64,000 nt of DNA, taken from assembly GCF_001522545.3 (NCBI RefSeq), contig NC_031771.1, positions 324,005-388,004 on the forward strand. The letters are read 5' to 3'. The DNA comes from Parus major (taxonomy: Eukaryota > Chordata > Aves > Passeriformes > Paridae). A program made the position numbers and the translations under genes. Positions 24,301 through 37,642 of this stretch are shown in pieces. The notes beneath the pieces were generated by a model. The model had not been told where the DNA came from. It did not search any database and saw nothing but the letters and a program-made list of their open reading frames with translations. How positions within the stretch are numbered: position 1 is the first letter of the stretch; each line of letters starts with the position of its first letter.

Positions 24301-24915
24301 AGCTCTTTTGGGGCAATCAGTTAAAAAACTTTATCACTGTAAGTGTAAAAATAGGTATTTCTTAAACCTACTGGAAAGTTAAATTGGGTCAGAGTTTTTT
24401 AAAAGAAGCTAGCTTGTATCCTGTATATGAATCCTTCCCTGCCCCTCCCCTACCCAAAATAAAAGCAAACAAAAAACCAAACTTTAGCCTTTAAAGTATT
24501 TAGACAGAATTGCCTTGTGAGTGTATTTGACTTATGCACCATCATTGATCCTTTAAACCACTAAGCTGCTATAGACACAGAGCATGGTATAGAAGAAAGC
24601 TGAGCAAATCATCCCATGTGGCTCAATGCACAGAAATTTTCCTAAGTGAGATTTCTTTTATTTGAAATGTTTTCCCTGAAATGAAAACATTCTGAGGAAG
24701 AAATATATATTATTATTTATGAACTAAACAGGAAAAAACAGGATGATTTACGTTCCAACTCTTTGTTCTGAAACAAGATGCAGTTTTGAAATGTTGATTA
24801 AGTCAACACATAATCTAACATATGCGATATGATGTTTCATTAAGATCAAAACAAAATTTCATTTAACCAGGTGCACATTGGAAAAAAAAAAGTGCCAGGA
24901 GAGACTGAAAACATC
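21340..24915. other. Intergenic, one conserved-element candidate inside
   Basis: No gene recognised. The left part to about 22,700 is very AT-rich, with a low-complexity TAAGTATG-like stretch near 22085-22165. The segment 23580-23900 differs by being balanced in composition and rich in complex motifs, and is listed separately. A G-rich and A-rich run is at 23466-23505. Confidence 0.45.
23580..23900. promoter_or_regulatory. Possible conserved noncoding element (enhancer candidate)
   Basis: This block has high complexity and no repeat signature, unlike its AT-rich surroundings. It carries transcription-factor-like words: gctttgatttatcc (TCF/LEF core CTTTGAT), tgcataaaaatg, ccatttattttcaatc and accataaagg. 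Gene deserts beside developmental protocadherins often hold such elements. This is inference from appearance only; no alignment was available. Confidence 0.25.
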
Positions 24916-25429
24916 TGTAGCACCGTGTGCGGTGGTAAGTTGATACTACCTTCGGAAAGTGTCTCCACTAGGAAGCGTTGGGGTAGGCAGACATACAGCT
25001 ACATGCTCCTGCCAGGCAGCCACAGATACCAGTGGAAAGCTGATGAGTGAAAGGACAAGAAGGATCTTTGCATGGAGTTCCAGTGGGGTTTATTACAGCC
25101 ACACACTGAAGGAGTCTAGGGACAAAGACAAGGAAAATATATATCCTGAGAGCTCAGGATTATATATGGGTAGAGGGGGGTGGATCAGAGGGGCAGGGCC
25201 CAATGGAAATAGTGTAAAGTGGTGCATAGGTGAGGTCACGGAGAGGGAGAACCAATGGGATAACAGGGGCAGAAGATTGCCCCAAACTGGGGTCAATGGG
25301 GAAGCAGGGAAGAAAGAACTTTCTGGGGGAAAGACATGAAAGGTAAAAATGGGAGGGATAGCCAACAGGCCAACTGTATATAGAACTGGGGTACATTAAA
25401 ATGGCTGTGCAAAGAATTGTGGGGTAACA
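24916..25429 (-). mobile_element. ERV LTR, reverse orientation
   Basis: On the minus strand it begins TGTTACCCCACAATTC and ends near GGTGCTACA. It has an LTR-like promoter layout: several CCAAT/ATTGG boxes (for example cccattggttctcc), a TATA-like catatataatcc and then AATAAA (plus-strand tttatt at 25089-25094). There is no matching target duplication, so the ends are approximate. The frames at 24959-25339 and 25093-25396 overlap the LTR and are not genes. Confidence 0.7.
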
Positions 25430-25435
25430 TTTTTT

Positions 25436-28400
25436 TCCTTATGTTTTTGTATGGGGGGAAGCCTTTTCTTTTATACTTTCACCTTATACCTCAGAGACTT
25501 CCTTCCATGCTTCCATTCCTTCCATGCTTCCATTACTGCCCTTGGCTCCGGAGCCTCTACAAACATCCAGTGAAATTAAGCCAAATCCTTAATAATAATC
25601 CCCTGTTAAAAAAAAATAAAATAAATTATTGCTGCATTTCTGGGAGCTGAAGCATTAATTTAAAAATAGCTTTACTATAAATTCTTTAAATGATAGAAGT
25701 AAATGTAAAATTTGCGTTTGCAGTTGAAATAGCATTTGGCATAAGTATAAATTTCAGATAGTTTTCCTGACTGTTTGGAATGTAAAGTAATGGGATAGTT
25801 CTACTTGTGCTGTAAAGTTCAGCAGATCTGAACTTTGGCACCACAAGGGCTGTGGTGAAGTTGCAGAAGTCCAGAGCAGCAGGCACTTGGCACCTCTGTG
25901 TTCAGGTGTGAGATAGGCATGAGCTTGTCCTTACCTAGATGATTCTCTTGCACAAGAGGGAGGCGTGGGCACAGGGCAGGCAGGATCCAACCAGTCTCAG
26001 CAGAATGTTAGCAGCATGTGCTAAGAAGGTCTTGAACTGCTTATTTAAATGCTAAAAGTCTCTAGAAGTTTGGAAGTATGATTAAGGTAATCTCAATACA
26101 TAAAAAATGAGTGCTTTGGAAAACCAGTCACATTTTAGGTTGGCAATAATATCTAGATGGTTGTGGGGTTGTACAGACCCATCAAAGAACAAAGATGCAA
26201 CAGTTTTTAATGTTAAAGAAACTTCATCTTGTGGCAGTGGGAAATAAAGGCACTAAAACATCTGCTTATTCTTTGTCTATCACTGCCTTTCTCAGTCTTC
26301 GCTTACGCACCCCACACTATTTCCCTGTTTAGGCTGGGATGTGTTTTATAATACTATATACAAAAAATGTAATTCTTGATTTTAAGGCTGAAAAATCTCT
26401 TGTATCTGATACTCTTTAAAATACAGCAAAACCTCTTTAAGAAAATCTGAAACAATTCATGACAAAAATTAAATTCTTGAATAATTTTGCAACATAAATA
26501 CTGCTTTTTCTTGTGAGAAAAAAAGCCAAACAAAAAACAAGGGTCAGAAATAAAGATAGCCAAACTAATTTTGCTTTGGTTGTACAAAGGAGGAGACATT
26601 TTGTATGAAAATTGTCAGTCCTGATTTTTGCCTAGTATATCTGAGCTTATCAGTCTTGATGTTAGTTTTAGTTCCTGCTGAGGGAAAACTTTCAGTCAGC
26701 TATCACTAGCTAATGCAGATTTGAAGAAATTACACACATATTATGAAATGCTGACGTTTTTCATTTATACAGAGCATATAAGAATTTTTTCATGTCTCCC
26801 TCATCCATACCTGTGTCTGTCCCATGCAACCCTTCAGTGACTGTTCTTTGCTCCCTTCAACATATTTTGCTTCTGCCAATGAGAATTAAGTGCCTTTCTC
26901 CTAAACTGTCATTTCCATGCACTTCCTCTGTTGCATTGAATGTATAAGCTATATATATATATATATACCACATAAACATATATACATTTTATTGTATAAT
27001 ACAGTTAGGATTTGACTGAAAATATGTCTCCCAAAGCCTGTAACACTCCAATTCACATAGGAACAAGTCTTTCTTAAGAAATTCAGAGATGTTTAATCCA
27101 GAAACCTTGCCTGTGAGAATATCGGTTCCTCTTTTGTTCATTGTATGTATCAAATTCAGTGGTGCACCAGGAAAAAATAACACTGAATCCTAGTTTAGTA
27201 TTCCTAATGGAAATAATGATTAAATATACAGGTTAAAACCTGAGCCCACCACTGCTGTGTTGCTCTGCACTAATGTTGACCTATAATGGCATGTCCTGAT
27301 GGAGACTTGAGCAAGTGAGAGAGATGGGGCAGTGGAAGTTGTGAGGTGGAGAAAACACACTGGAAAAGGGCTCAGGCAGGAATTCTTACTCCATAGTCTC
27401 AAGCCTTTACTGAGACTGCTGCGAAAAGGCAGTAGTTAGATAATTTAAAGCAACTTTATCTCCAGCCTAAATCATCTCTAACTTTTGAATTTTCAGCATC
27501 AGAGGTGCAACAGCTGAGCAGCTTTAAGTATCTTCTAAAGAGAAGGCATGAATGTCTTTTGTTAATCGACACATTACTGTCCTCTATATGTGTTTGTTGA
27601 TGCACACATTCTCTCATAACCTACTCCCTACACCCTATTAATAACCTAAAATAACTTTTTAAAATGTCAGCCTTGGATTTAGATTTGTTGATTCTGCCTG
27701 ACCCTAGTTACCATTTTCCAAATGAATCCTGCCTCACCTTAATCCTTATCTTGTATACAGTTTCTCCAGTGATGGCATGCAAATTGCTCCCTGCTGTACC
27801 TAAAAGTTAGAAGGAAACAATCAGCATCTGACTGTAGTTTAACTGCACAGCTAAATACTGTGTAACATAACCTGTGTAACAGGTTCTTTTTTACTTGACT
27901 GCCTTCTAAGGGATGTCAGAAAACTAGGTAAAATACTCATCTGACTTCTTGTGTGTCAGAAGAAATAAATATTTCAGAGGTACAAGACTAATGGTTCTGT
28001 ATCATTTCCATGCTAAGCTTTATCAAGCCTTCTTTCAGAAGGTTTTAAAGGCTGCTTTCCTTACTCGTGTTATAACCTTGAAGGTTCTCACAATGGTGTT
28101 CTTTATAAAGAAATAGTAATGACTGTTATTAACTATATATTAAAAAAAAAAAAAAATGTAGGTCTTAGTAAACTCTGTAAAACCAAATCAAGGAAAATTT
28201 TCAGACGTAAATCTCCAAGCAGAGAGATTGGCAACCCTGAAAAAGCTTTGCAGCCAAATCTCTTTAGGTTGAGGTAAGCACAGGAGAAGGTGCTCAGTGA
28301 AATCTGGCAAATATTCACAGCTTAGCTGTGAATTCAGAGCTTAGCTGTGATTGAAAAAAAATACAAAAGAAAATAGAAAAGAAACCCATACCTCTTATTA

Positions 28401-29857
28401 CAGATATGTAAATACAGATTTTATTATATTACAGATCAGTTTTAAGGTATTTTTCTGACAAAATGCTTAGTTTTATTTTTTGGATTAAGTTCCCCTTTAT
28501 AAAACAAAATTGCTTTCTTATACAAGCCAGAGCAACTTTATAAATTTTAAATCACCCATAGCACATATAACAAACTTTGGATGTTAGGCACAACTGGTTT
28601 GAATTAAAAATTTACTTCTCTTTTTTTTTGTCTTTAAAATGTTACTTAACCAAAAAGATATTTTAATAAATGCATAAAACATGTTCATCAAAATGCGAAA
28701 TTAATAGAGTGCATATTTCCTTGCAGATACTTTTGTAATTGGTTTTGCCAAGGGTAGTTTAGTTCAGCTGCAATTCCTGTTTGTTAACTGAGGGCCTATT
28801 CATTATATTTTATACAATTTCACTGTATTTTCTGTATCATGTATTATTCATACTGTAAAATTTTAATTTAGCCTTATTACAGAATGGTTTTATTTATTAC
28901 TATATGCAATCTAGACTCATAAGAGACAGATACGAAAAAAGACAAGAATAACCTGAAGTAATAAAAGAACATGAACTTGACCTCACAGGGTCCTGCTTGA
29001 GCTGGGCCAGAATAAAAAACTTTGTATACAAATATTATGTTGCTCATAAACATTCAGAACCAAACTCTGGATATCACCCTGTGGGGTTTTGTTTTTCAAG
29101 GCTTTACCTCTGGCTTGTTCATATTTGTACAGTATGCAGAAATCCAGCTCTGCAGTGGGACATAGAAGAGTCAGTGAGACTTCTCATAACACACTCATGA
29201 GAATCAATATCTTCTTGGAATACCATCCAAACCAATCTTGGCTAAATGTAGGCATTTAGGGATGCTGTACCTGGTCAGAAAGCCAGCCCTGGGAGTACAG
29301 CATGCCAGAGAAATTCTGCTTATCAAACATGTGGTTGATAACATGTGGTCTAGAAAAAGGGAAAAACAAAAAAAAGACCAGTATTGTACAGCACTAGAGG
29401 TGTATCTCTTTGTCTAAAGGAGTTGGTTTTTTGTTGTTTTTGTTGTTTTGTTTTTGTTTGTTTGTTTGTCTGTTTTCCTTAAGGAAGAAATAGCTAAAAA
29501 GACTAGAGAGGACTGTTTTCAAGTATAAACAGAAAACTTTACAACCTGGTAAGATTTTCTCTTTTCTTATTTGAAATACTCTCACATTTCACAACTGTGC
29601 CACATAATCTGTGCAACAATCCGTGGCAGAGATCTGTTATAAAAGGGTTTATATATATATGGTCAGAGTAGACTACTTTCTTTCCAGGTTTTCTGATAGC
29701 TGCCAGTCAAAGTTACCTCAGGCAATGCCTGGCTGGGCTGTGTGAGTTCCCACTTGACAAGACCTTTCCTAAGACAGATATAGCCAGAGAGAAAAATGTA
29801 TTCAAACTGTGGGAAGCCTCATTTTACTGACAAGTGGGCACTCATATTAAAATTATA
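25436..29857. other. Intergenic, no gene seen
   Basis: AT-rich DNA with minor simple repeats: a cttccatg/cttccatt duplication near 25501-25535, (AT)n at about 26951-26967 and GTTT-rich sequence at 29425-29475. No gene or RNA recognised. Confidence 0.5.
26951..26967. repeat. (AT)n microsatellite
   Basis: About eight uninterrupted AT units. Confidence 0.9.
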
Positions 29858-29945
29858 GAATCAAAGAATGATGAATCATAGAATCATTAAGTTGGAAGGG
29901 ACCTTAAAGATAATTTATTTCTAATGCCTTGCTGTGGGTAGGGAC
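29858..29945 (-). mobile_element. CR1 LINE, 3' end fragment
   Basis: Reverse CR1 end: atcatagaatcattaagttg, then gaagggaccttaaagataat, then gccttgctgtgggtagggac. The right limit is diffuse. Confidence 0.82.
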
Positions 29946-32107
29946 AGCTTACAAGGACCAGCTTACTCAAAATCTGAAAGTCTCTAGGATCAAATGGACC
30001 CTGTAATTGCAAGCAAAGGAACTGGTGAAAATTAAAGTAATTGTAACAAAGCTTGAGTTTATTAGGGTTAACTGTTTAGCTTTGATTAGTTTAAAATTAT
30101 TTCCCTGCATATAAAGACTCACCTTTAATTTTTTTGTGTTTAGAATCTTCCACTGATTTTACTGCTCAAAGTTGCAGCCAAAAGGAGAAAAAGAACATTA
30201 TAAAAATGCTTCAGAGCAATATGACCTTCTGTCACACCGTGATTTGAGTCTGCATGGCTGTAAGTTTTAAAGCTTGAAAGGAACAGCAGGACATCAATAA
30301 TTCCTGCTCTCTAATTAAACACTGATGACTCTGCCCAGAATTTTATTTTAAGCAAAAACTGTTTCCTTAATGTTTGCTGTAACAACAAATTGGCAGCAAA
30401 GAAAATGTGTTTGTTTTCCCAGTTGGTTCAGAACATGCCAATGGATTCAGTATTGGTTTATCAATTCCTTTGATGGTTTTGTTCATAGTCTTGAGAGACT
30501 TACCACCAAAATCTGGCTTTATATTCATATATTCTCTGTAAGCTGCACATGTTAAGGAACCAGGTACTGTTTGTCTTCTCTCTGCCTGCAAATAGCTCAT
30601 CTTCTACACAGAATAGCAATATAGCTTGAGTTAACTTTTAAGTCAAAAGGTGTTTAGAAAGCCAAGTGCTCTTTAGGTTGGCTGTACTTAACATTTTGAC
30701 ATTTTATCTTCCTTGCTACATAAATCTGCTTTTATATATATATATAAATAAGCCACCCATCAATGCTTCAGGCTAGTTTATCTATCCTATTCTATTTTGT
30801 TGTCTGCAGTCATTCTACATTTTTCTGAAGACCAATCCAGATTCATAAGCAACATCAGGCTTGTTCATCTTTTAGATAGGTGATGTTTAATGAATGCTTA
30901 CAATTAATTACACTGTTGATTACATGGGAGGGAATTGTCTGCCTCTTGTGAAGATTGGATTAAAAGGGAAGTAATTCCTAGTCCCTCCCAAAATACAAAG
31001 TAAAATAAAAGTCTAGGGGATGTGCTGTTGGAAAAGCTGACCTTACGCAGAAATGTGCCAGCTGTATGTAGTGTTTAATGGACAGCTGGCTTGCTCTTAC
31101 ATCAAATTACATCATTCTCTTACAGCTGTATTTGCATATTTGTCATCCTTCTGTTCCCTTCAAGAATTAGAGACTGATAGCACTCCAGTATTAAGGAAGA
31201 GTGTCTGTAGGAACACCTAGCAGTACAGCTTCTTGGAAAAACCACAGCTTTGTTTGATGTTTTTCTGTACACAGTTGGTTTGGATAACATTAGAGGTAGA
31301 TGTCTAAGTAAGAAGATACTGCCAGTGACCACAGAAAAATTATAATATTACAGTGTCAGAATAGAAGCTTTGTCATCACAAAACAGAAGACTGAAATACC
31401 AGTTAGCATCTCTGCACATGTCCAAAAGTTATTTTGCCAATTGTACCCAAAACCAACAAGAATTTCTGTACCTCAAATTTAAAACAGTACCTTTGAATTC
31501 AGTGGAAAACTGTAGTGTATCCCAGGGGGTTACTTATATAACTTATTTATGGGTGTTTATTCTGGCCATGTTAAAGAGGGTGAGAACTATTTGTAATACT
31601 TTCCCCTATTTCTTAAAGATAATTAGATTAAAAAAAAAACCAAAACCAAAACCAAATCAACAACAAGAAAAAACAAATAAAAAACCCCCCCAAAACCAAA
31701 AAAACCCCCATTCTTTATAACAAACATTTACTTTGAAATCTAAGAGTCTCTGAAGAGATGAATGCTTTTCTGTGACACTCTTTAATATTATCAAGTCAAA
31801 CTCAAGCAATTTTTCAGCACTTCTACTTAGCTTTGAATAACAACTACTCCTGCTTCTTATGTGAAAAAAATCTGGTGTGTTTGAGAGTGTGTCCTTTGCT
31901 CTAAGTTTCTTAGTTGGCCAAAAGTTGATATCTACTCCATAATATTAATGTTGCACTTAACAACAAGAAATACACTCCCCATTGTAAGAATTTCTCATGA
32001 CAATCTTTATTGCAACTTCCATCCAAATTTTTAATGCCTAACATTGTTGTAGTGCATCTAAAAATCTTGGTATCTCCCAAGGGTAAAACTCACCTCTGGT
32101 TGTGTAA
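29946..32107. other. Intergenic with low-complexity and possible conserved parts
   Basis: No gene recognised. It contains an (AT)n-like run near 30732-30748, a possible conserved segment at 30840-30975 with homeodomain-type words (caattaattac, gttgattac), and an A/C-rich tract at 31630-31711. Confidence 0.45.
31630..31711. repeat. A/C-rich low-complexity tract
   Basis: A long run of A interrupted by CC and CAACAA words (ccaaaaccaaaacc repeated). The lysine/proline-rich end of the frame at 31370-31720 comes from this tract, which argues against that frame being a gene. Confidence 0.9.
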
Positions 32108-32423
32108 TGTTAGTTCCTACCTGAGAACCTTCTTTCCCTTCCCCCTTCCCATTGGCTGTGACCTCCCTGTATCCCCTGATCACCCCTGCCCCCAGGTATA
32201 AGAGATAAGACCCAGAGCATTTCGCTCTCTCTCTTGCCTCGGACGGACGACAGACAATAAACCCGGGATTACTCCAGCAAGTTTGAGGCTCCTGTGTCTA
32301 GATACTTTGAGTCCGTGTTGTATCCACTCCAGGACCCCCTCCGCCGCCTGTGCCCTGATACGAGCAGGCTCTCACCACGGGGGGTGGGACAGAGGGGTCC
32401 CATCGGGGAGGAGGATAGCAACA
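32108..32423 (+). mobile_element. ERVK-like solo LTR
   Basis: It begins TGTTAGTTCCTACC and ends GATAGCAACA, the GCAACA end shared with the other ERVK-like LTRs in this window. The layout is typical: cccattggctgtg (CCAAT box), ggtataagagataag (TATA box) and AATAAA at 32256-32261, followed by a GC-rich U5. No clean target duplication was found, so the start could be off by a few bases. Confidence 0.78.
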
Positions 32424-35400
32424 TAACATTAAATTTATTTTTTTTGTACTTGGCTGCATCTTGTAAACAGTTAATATAATCAGTGTTGCACAACGAAATT
32501 ATTGAGTGGCAAGGCACAGAGTTCTTGGATGTCAGAACACTTTGATGAGATGCTCATAAAGGACATTACAGTTTACCTGGAATATGAGAAAGGTGACACT
32601 AATTTGGCAGGGGCCCGTGCTATCATCCACTAATTTCTTGAACCATTTCATGACACTATGAAAAATGTACTTAAAATACTGTTTTCCTGGAGAAAGAATT
32701 AGCACTTGATTCAAGGAATAGAGATACAAAATAAAATAATTGCCTCCTGTGTGCTTTTTTGTGCTGGTGTTATTAGAATCATAACATACTTATGAAAATA
32801 AAAAAATAATTCCTTCTTTAAAAGAATTTTTATTTTACACTGTCAACTTCTGTCTGTACAATGACATGTGGATACGTGTCAGCCTAAGGGATATTTTCCA
32901 GTAACACAGTGTTCTGAATAAGTTATTCGTGAACAGATGAGCAAGTTTCATTATCTTCCTGTGTGATTAAGAAAACAACTTCAACAACTTACATTCTCCT
33001 TTAACTTTGTATTCCTAAAATTTTCAGACTAACCAGAGATTTGAATGAACTTTCTGTCTGTGGTAAATTTGAAACCAAATCTGACATGACTTAAACATGC
33101 TTAGTTTACAGACACTTACTGAGGAAATTAATAGAAAGAAGAAAGAGAAGAGATCACACTGCATGTTTTGCAAGAAAATCCTGAGGCAGTGGGATCATGT
33201 AATTTATTTTTTCCCTTTCCTATTTAGTAGGGCTTGCAATTGCTGAATTGCTTAAGAAGTGCATTTCAAAGGATGAGGAAAGTAAAAGCATGTGAATTGT
33301 TAGTAGGTGACTAGAAGGTAGCAAAACCAGGGGATATTAGAAACCTGACTTTGAGTTCCAAGGATGGGCATTCATACTCCTCAGACTTCCTCTGTTTCCA
33401 CTCAAAAGTGCTGCTGTAAGGATAGAATAACAAACTAACTTCATCCTCCAATGTAAGCTTTCATAACCAGAGGAGAGTTTCATATTCCCACTATGAGCAA
33501 CGTTTCCAGTATTTTTTTCTGTCCACTAGTGATGGAAAATAAATTTCACTGGTGGAAGACCTTCTATGTTATTTCAGGAAAGGGAATTTTGATCCTTGGC
33601 ACAGATAAGTCTACAGATCACTTTGAACTATAAATATATGTTCTGTTTTTTGGGTTTTTTCCCTCTCTCTGTATTCATTATTTTAAACTGAATGAAGTTT
33701 AATTTTAACAGGCCTAAATAGATTAAAACTTCAGCTTTTTAAACTATTTGTTTTCCCCATCTCTTCCCCTGCACAGGAAACTCTTATTATGTGGTTTAAT
33801 CAGAAACATATTTCTGGGATAGGAATAGACATAATTCTGGCCAGCTGAGGAACTGAGACAGACTTCTTTGGAAACCTACTATCTGATGAAACAACAAGGG
33901 TTTGGGTATGAATTATTCAAGACCATAGTAAAACTATTCAGGAACACTGATATGGGGCTTGAAGAAAACAAGCCTGGAATCTGTTTAGTGAATTCCTCCA
34001 ACTTTGGTCTCTTGAGGCTTGATGAGTTCCCCACATGAGAGTAAAAGAGATGCACATTTTTGTGAACTTGGGAATGGGATGAGAGGTGATATTATCATTA
34101 ATGATGTGCCAGTGTTTTCACCAATAATTCATATCTACAGGGATGGTTGTATCACAGTTACATTGATTCTATATGGTTGCATCTACTATGAAAACTAAAT
34201 TTGATTGATACACTCTCTATACTTCAAGTCAAGCATATATAAATGAATAATGGTTCCTGGACATCCTTTGTGATGAGAAAAGTACTCTTGTGGGTGTGGG
34301 TGTGCACATGTGCCCATGTATCAGATTTTTCAATGTAAATTCCAAGTTTCTAAGGAAAGCAAATAGTTTCTGCTTGTTTTTTGTTTTTTTTTTCAGAAGT
34401 ATATTATTTAATAGTAAAGAAATGAGGAAATATCACATTATAAAAATTAAACTATAGATTTATAACTAATCCATGATACTGTAAACCTTACAAAATTCTG
34501 GGATCAGCAGTTGAACTCACTCTATTTCCACAAAGCTACATGAAAGCATATATCTTTGCATGATGTAGGTTAGACTGAACACCTATAACTCAGTTTTAAA
34601 TTCATCATTTGTATTAATATATAGTAATAATTGTTTGACAAAATAAATAGCCATTTTATGAAAATATAATATAAAAAGTGTATTATCTCAGGTTAGAAAC
34701 TTGGTATCAGTCGTTTGAACTGTAACTATTTCAACATGCCAGAAAGAGGAACAATTGAAGCCATATTTGATTTAGTTACTACCTAAACTTTAAACAGTCC
34801 TAAGGTCATGTCAAGATTATCACAATACTCCCTGGAAAAAGTAAGTCAGCCATCATCTCAAAATGAGAAACTTCGCTGCATACAAAGATATTATCCATCT
34901 GTACTTCTATTATCAATTCACAGATTATTTGCTAACAAATCTTTCTACTTTTCAAACAGTCCTGGTTTTTTGTGTTTTGTTTGTTTGTTTGTTTTTTTCA
35001 TTTTTACAGATATTCCAAGTCTCTACTTCTTCTATTAGCCTGAGCTTGTGGAGCCAATAGCAAGAGAGAATCATCAGTACACAAAACAGGTACAAGAAAA
35101 CTTAAAACGGGACTGAGTCCTGTCTGATCTGAAGAGAAGTAGGTTTAAGCCAATTTAAATCACTTCAAGGCAAAGAAGGTAAGAGCAATACTGTCTCAAG
35201 ATCTAACGCTGAATTTTTTATTTTTTTGTCTTGCTAGATTACAAGGATAAAATTATTGCTAAAATAACTATTTCAGAATATTAACATCCAAGTAATTTTG
35301 GGTCATGATAAGCTCAGAAATGGCTGAAAGAGGCAATTGTGGCCATAGTTCTCTGAATGGACTCAACCTCTTTGCCCTTTGAGTGGTCTCAATTGCATTG

Positions 35401-35842
35401 CTGTAACTCCTGCCTTAACCTTATGGTACTGCTTACATTTGTCCATATTTGGTTTGATCTCAGATCTTCTCTTGAGCTTTTCATGTGTATGTAAACATTT
35501 AGATGCCCTGTAATGTAATTTTTAAACAGTAATATATGCTATTTATTAGCATTGTCAACAAGAATAGTTAGACCACTTATAAATGTGTTGTTTTAACATG
35601 TGGATGAACCTAATCTAAACCTCAGTGTGGCATACAGTAATTTCTTCAAGAGGCAAGGCTGTACTACAGAGATTTTGATATTTAATGGTGTTTTCTATGC
35701 TGAATCAGCTGCTATTGACAACAATTCCTGGGTAAATTAAAAGTCACTGTCTTCCAGAAAGTCAGTATGATTTGACCTCTGACTCTTTTGAAATTCAAAC
35801 ATGTTCTTCTAAGACACTCAGGGACTGAATAAAGTATTCTAT
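32424..35842. other. Intergenic, no gene seen
   Basis: About 3.4 kb of AT-rich DNA. No gene, RNA or repeat family recognised beyond T-rich and GTTT-rich short tracts (34376-34395 and 34971-34997). Confidence 0.5.
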
Positions 35843-35847
35843 GCCTA

Positions 35848-36598
35848 TGTTGAGGGTTAGGTGTCCCTTTTTTTTTGTTTTGTCCTTCTGGCCTGCCCGG
35901 GGAAATTTTTACCCATTATGTGCTGGGACAACCTAACTACCGGTACTTAGGGGTGCTCACAACGGACAAAGAGTGGCCGGGCCCAGGGCGGGAGGGAAAG
36001 GGAGCAGAAAAAGAGGGTGGAGACAGTTTTTTAGCTGGGCTTTCTTTGGCTTCGGGAGAGAACATTCGTGTACTAGGTCGCGAAGCTGCTGCGGTGGAAA
36101 GAATTTCACCATCACCCAGAGGGAGCGGCTGCTTCTTCTCCTTCTCCCCTCTTTGTTGGCGGCCTCGCACCCCCTGTCCTGCTGGGATGTGTGGCAGTGC
36201 CAGCCACCACCGCGGAGCTGCTGATACACCTCAGCCACCGGCCCAGGATCTCAGCTCATCCCTGCTGTTTCCAGCCGACTGTTCCTAGGAGCCCTGCAGG
36301 AGCACCGGGACTAACTGCCTGAGAGAGTTTGTTGAAACAAAGCCTCTCCTCCATCCCATCTCAGCCAAGAAAGCTGTCCTGGGGTCCCTGGTTCTGTGTT
36401 CTTGTTATTGCTGTAGTTACTGTTTGTTTGTTTACCTAGTTATACTAGTAAAGAACTGTTATTCCTATCCCCAGATCTCTGCCTGAAAGCCCCTTGATTT
36501 CAAATTTATAATAATTTGGAGGGAGGGGGTCTACATTCTTTCATCCCAAGGGAGGCTCCTGCTCTCCCTAGCAGACACTGTCTTCTAAAACCAAGACA
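35848..36598 (+). mobile_element. Solo LTR (751 bp), exact 5-bp target duplication
   Basis: It starts TGTTGAGGGTTAGGTGTCCC and ends AAAACCAAGACA. Identical GCCTA flanks it at 35843-35847 and 36599-36603; a 5-bp duplication fits an ERVL or class I element. Long blocks are shared with the LTRs at 6835-7296 (reverse) and 55880-56536, including gatacacctcagccaccggc and the agtaaagaactgttattcc segment; AGTAAA may be its poly(A) signal. The frames at 35875-36288 and 35937-36238 lie wholly within the LTR and are not genes. Confidence 0.92.
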
Positions 36599-36967
36599 GC
36601 CTACTAATTTTAGAGTTTAATGGAAATGATAATTCTATAGTGAAAAATTAATTACAGAAAACTGCTTTAATGTTAAAAAAAATAGTATATTAGGACTGTT
36701 ACTGGAAAATAGTACAGAATTTCATTAAAATATTTTGGCTTTGAATTAAAGGACAGGATCAACAGTGTTTTAACTTTTGGCATTTAAAACACATGTGAAT
36801 ATTTACCCAGCTACTAATATATATTAGCATCATTTACATTTGAATTCTTGATTGTGTCAAAGTTGTACAGAGAGCAAAGCAAAAAAAAATTCTCAGTTTC
36901 ATAATTTGAAAATTGATTTTCATCTGTAAAACCAATATTATAAACACTGACTGGGTCGATGTACCTG

Positions 36968-37637
36968 TGTTCTAGGGTGACTTTATGATGCTTTTATCTC
37001 CAATCGTCTGTTCTGTTTATGCTGGCTATTAAGTTCAGCACTTTTAAACTGATTCCGAGAGTGAAGATGGGGGGAGAAGAAGCTGCAGTTTGTTTTCAGA
37101 AACCGCACTTGCTCCCCTGCATTCCTTCTCACAAACTGTGTTATCTGTAGCAGAGACAGAGGAAGAGAGCTCTCCTTTGCTTTTAGTTATTTTTTGCTTT
37201 TTGTTTTAAGTTAGCTGAGGCCAGAAGTTTTTTTGGAACTGTTCAGCTATTGTTCAGTTTGGGAACACCAGGACTATCTTCCAGGGGCTCTTTAAGCTGC
37301 ATTGTGGCCAGAACACCGGACTCAAGTACCAGAGAGAGACTTGAGCCCAGGAGAGACTGAGAGAAACCAAGGCCACAGCTACGAAAAGGACTTTCTCTCC
37401 GATATACAGAAAGACTTTCTGAATTTGCCATCTCTTCAGAACAATGAGAGGTTCCATTGTTTAATATAATTCATTTTTCATGCTTGTGAGTACTTTGCTT
37501 GTTAAATAAACAGTTTTTTTCCACTTTTCTACAAGGAAATATTTTCTGAACCAGTAAGGGGGTGGGGCCACTTGAATTTGCTTCCTAGAAGGACCTCATT
37601 CAGAGGTTTCCTCCCAAATTTGCCCTAAACCAGGACA
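36968..37637 (+). mobile_element. ERVL-type solo LTR (670 bp)
   Basis: It starts TGTTCTAGGGTGACTTTATG and ends GCCCTAAACCAGGACA. The LTR at 62610-63248, read on its own strand, starts TGTCCTGGGGTGACTTTAT and ends GCCCTAAACTAAGACA, so the two belong to one family. AATAAA is at 37505-37510. Flanks ACCTG (36963-36967) and CCCTG (37638-37642) match at 4 of 5 positions, a decayed duplication. Confidence 0.88.
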
Positions 37638-37642
37638 CCCTG

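Noticed and set aside
35875..36288. 137-codon plus-strand frame
   Set aside because: Entirely within a solo LTR with an exact target duplication, and related LTR copies do not keep the frame.
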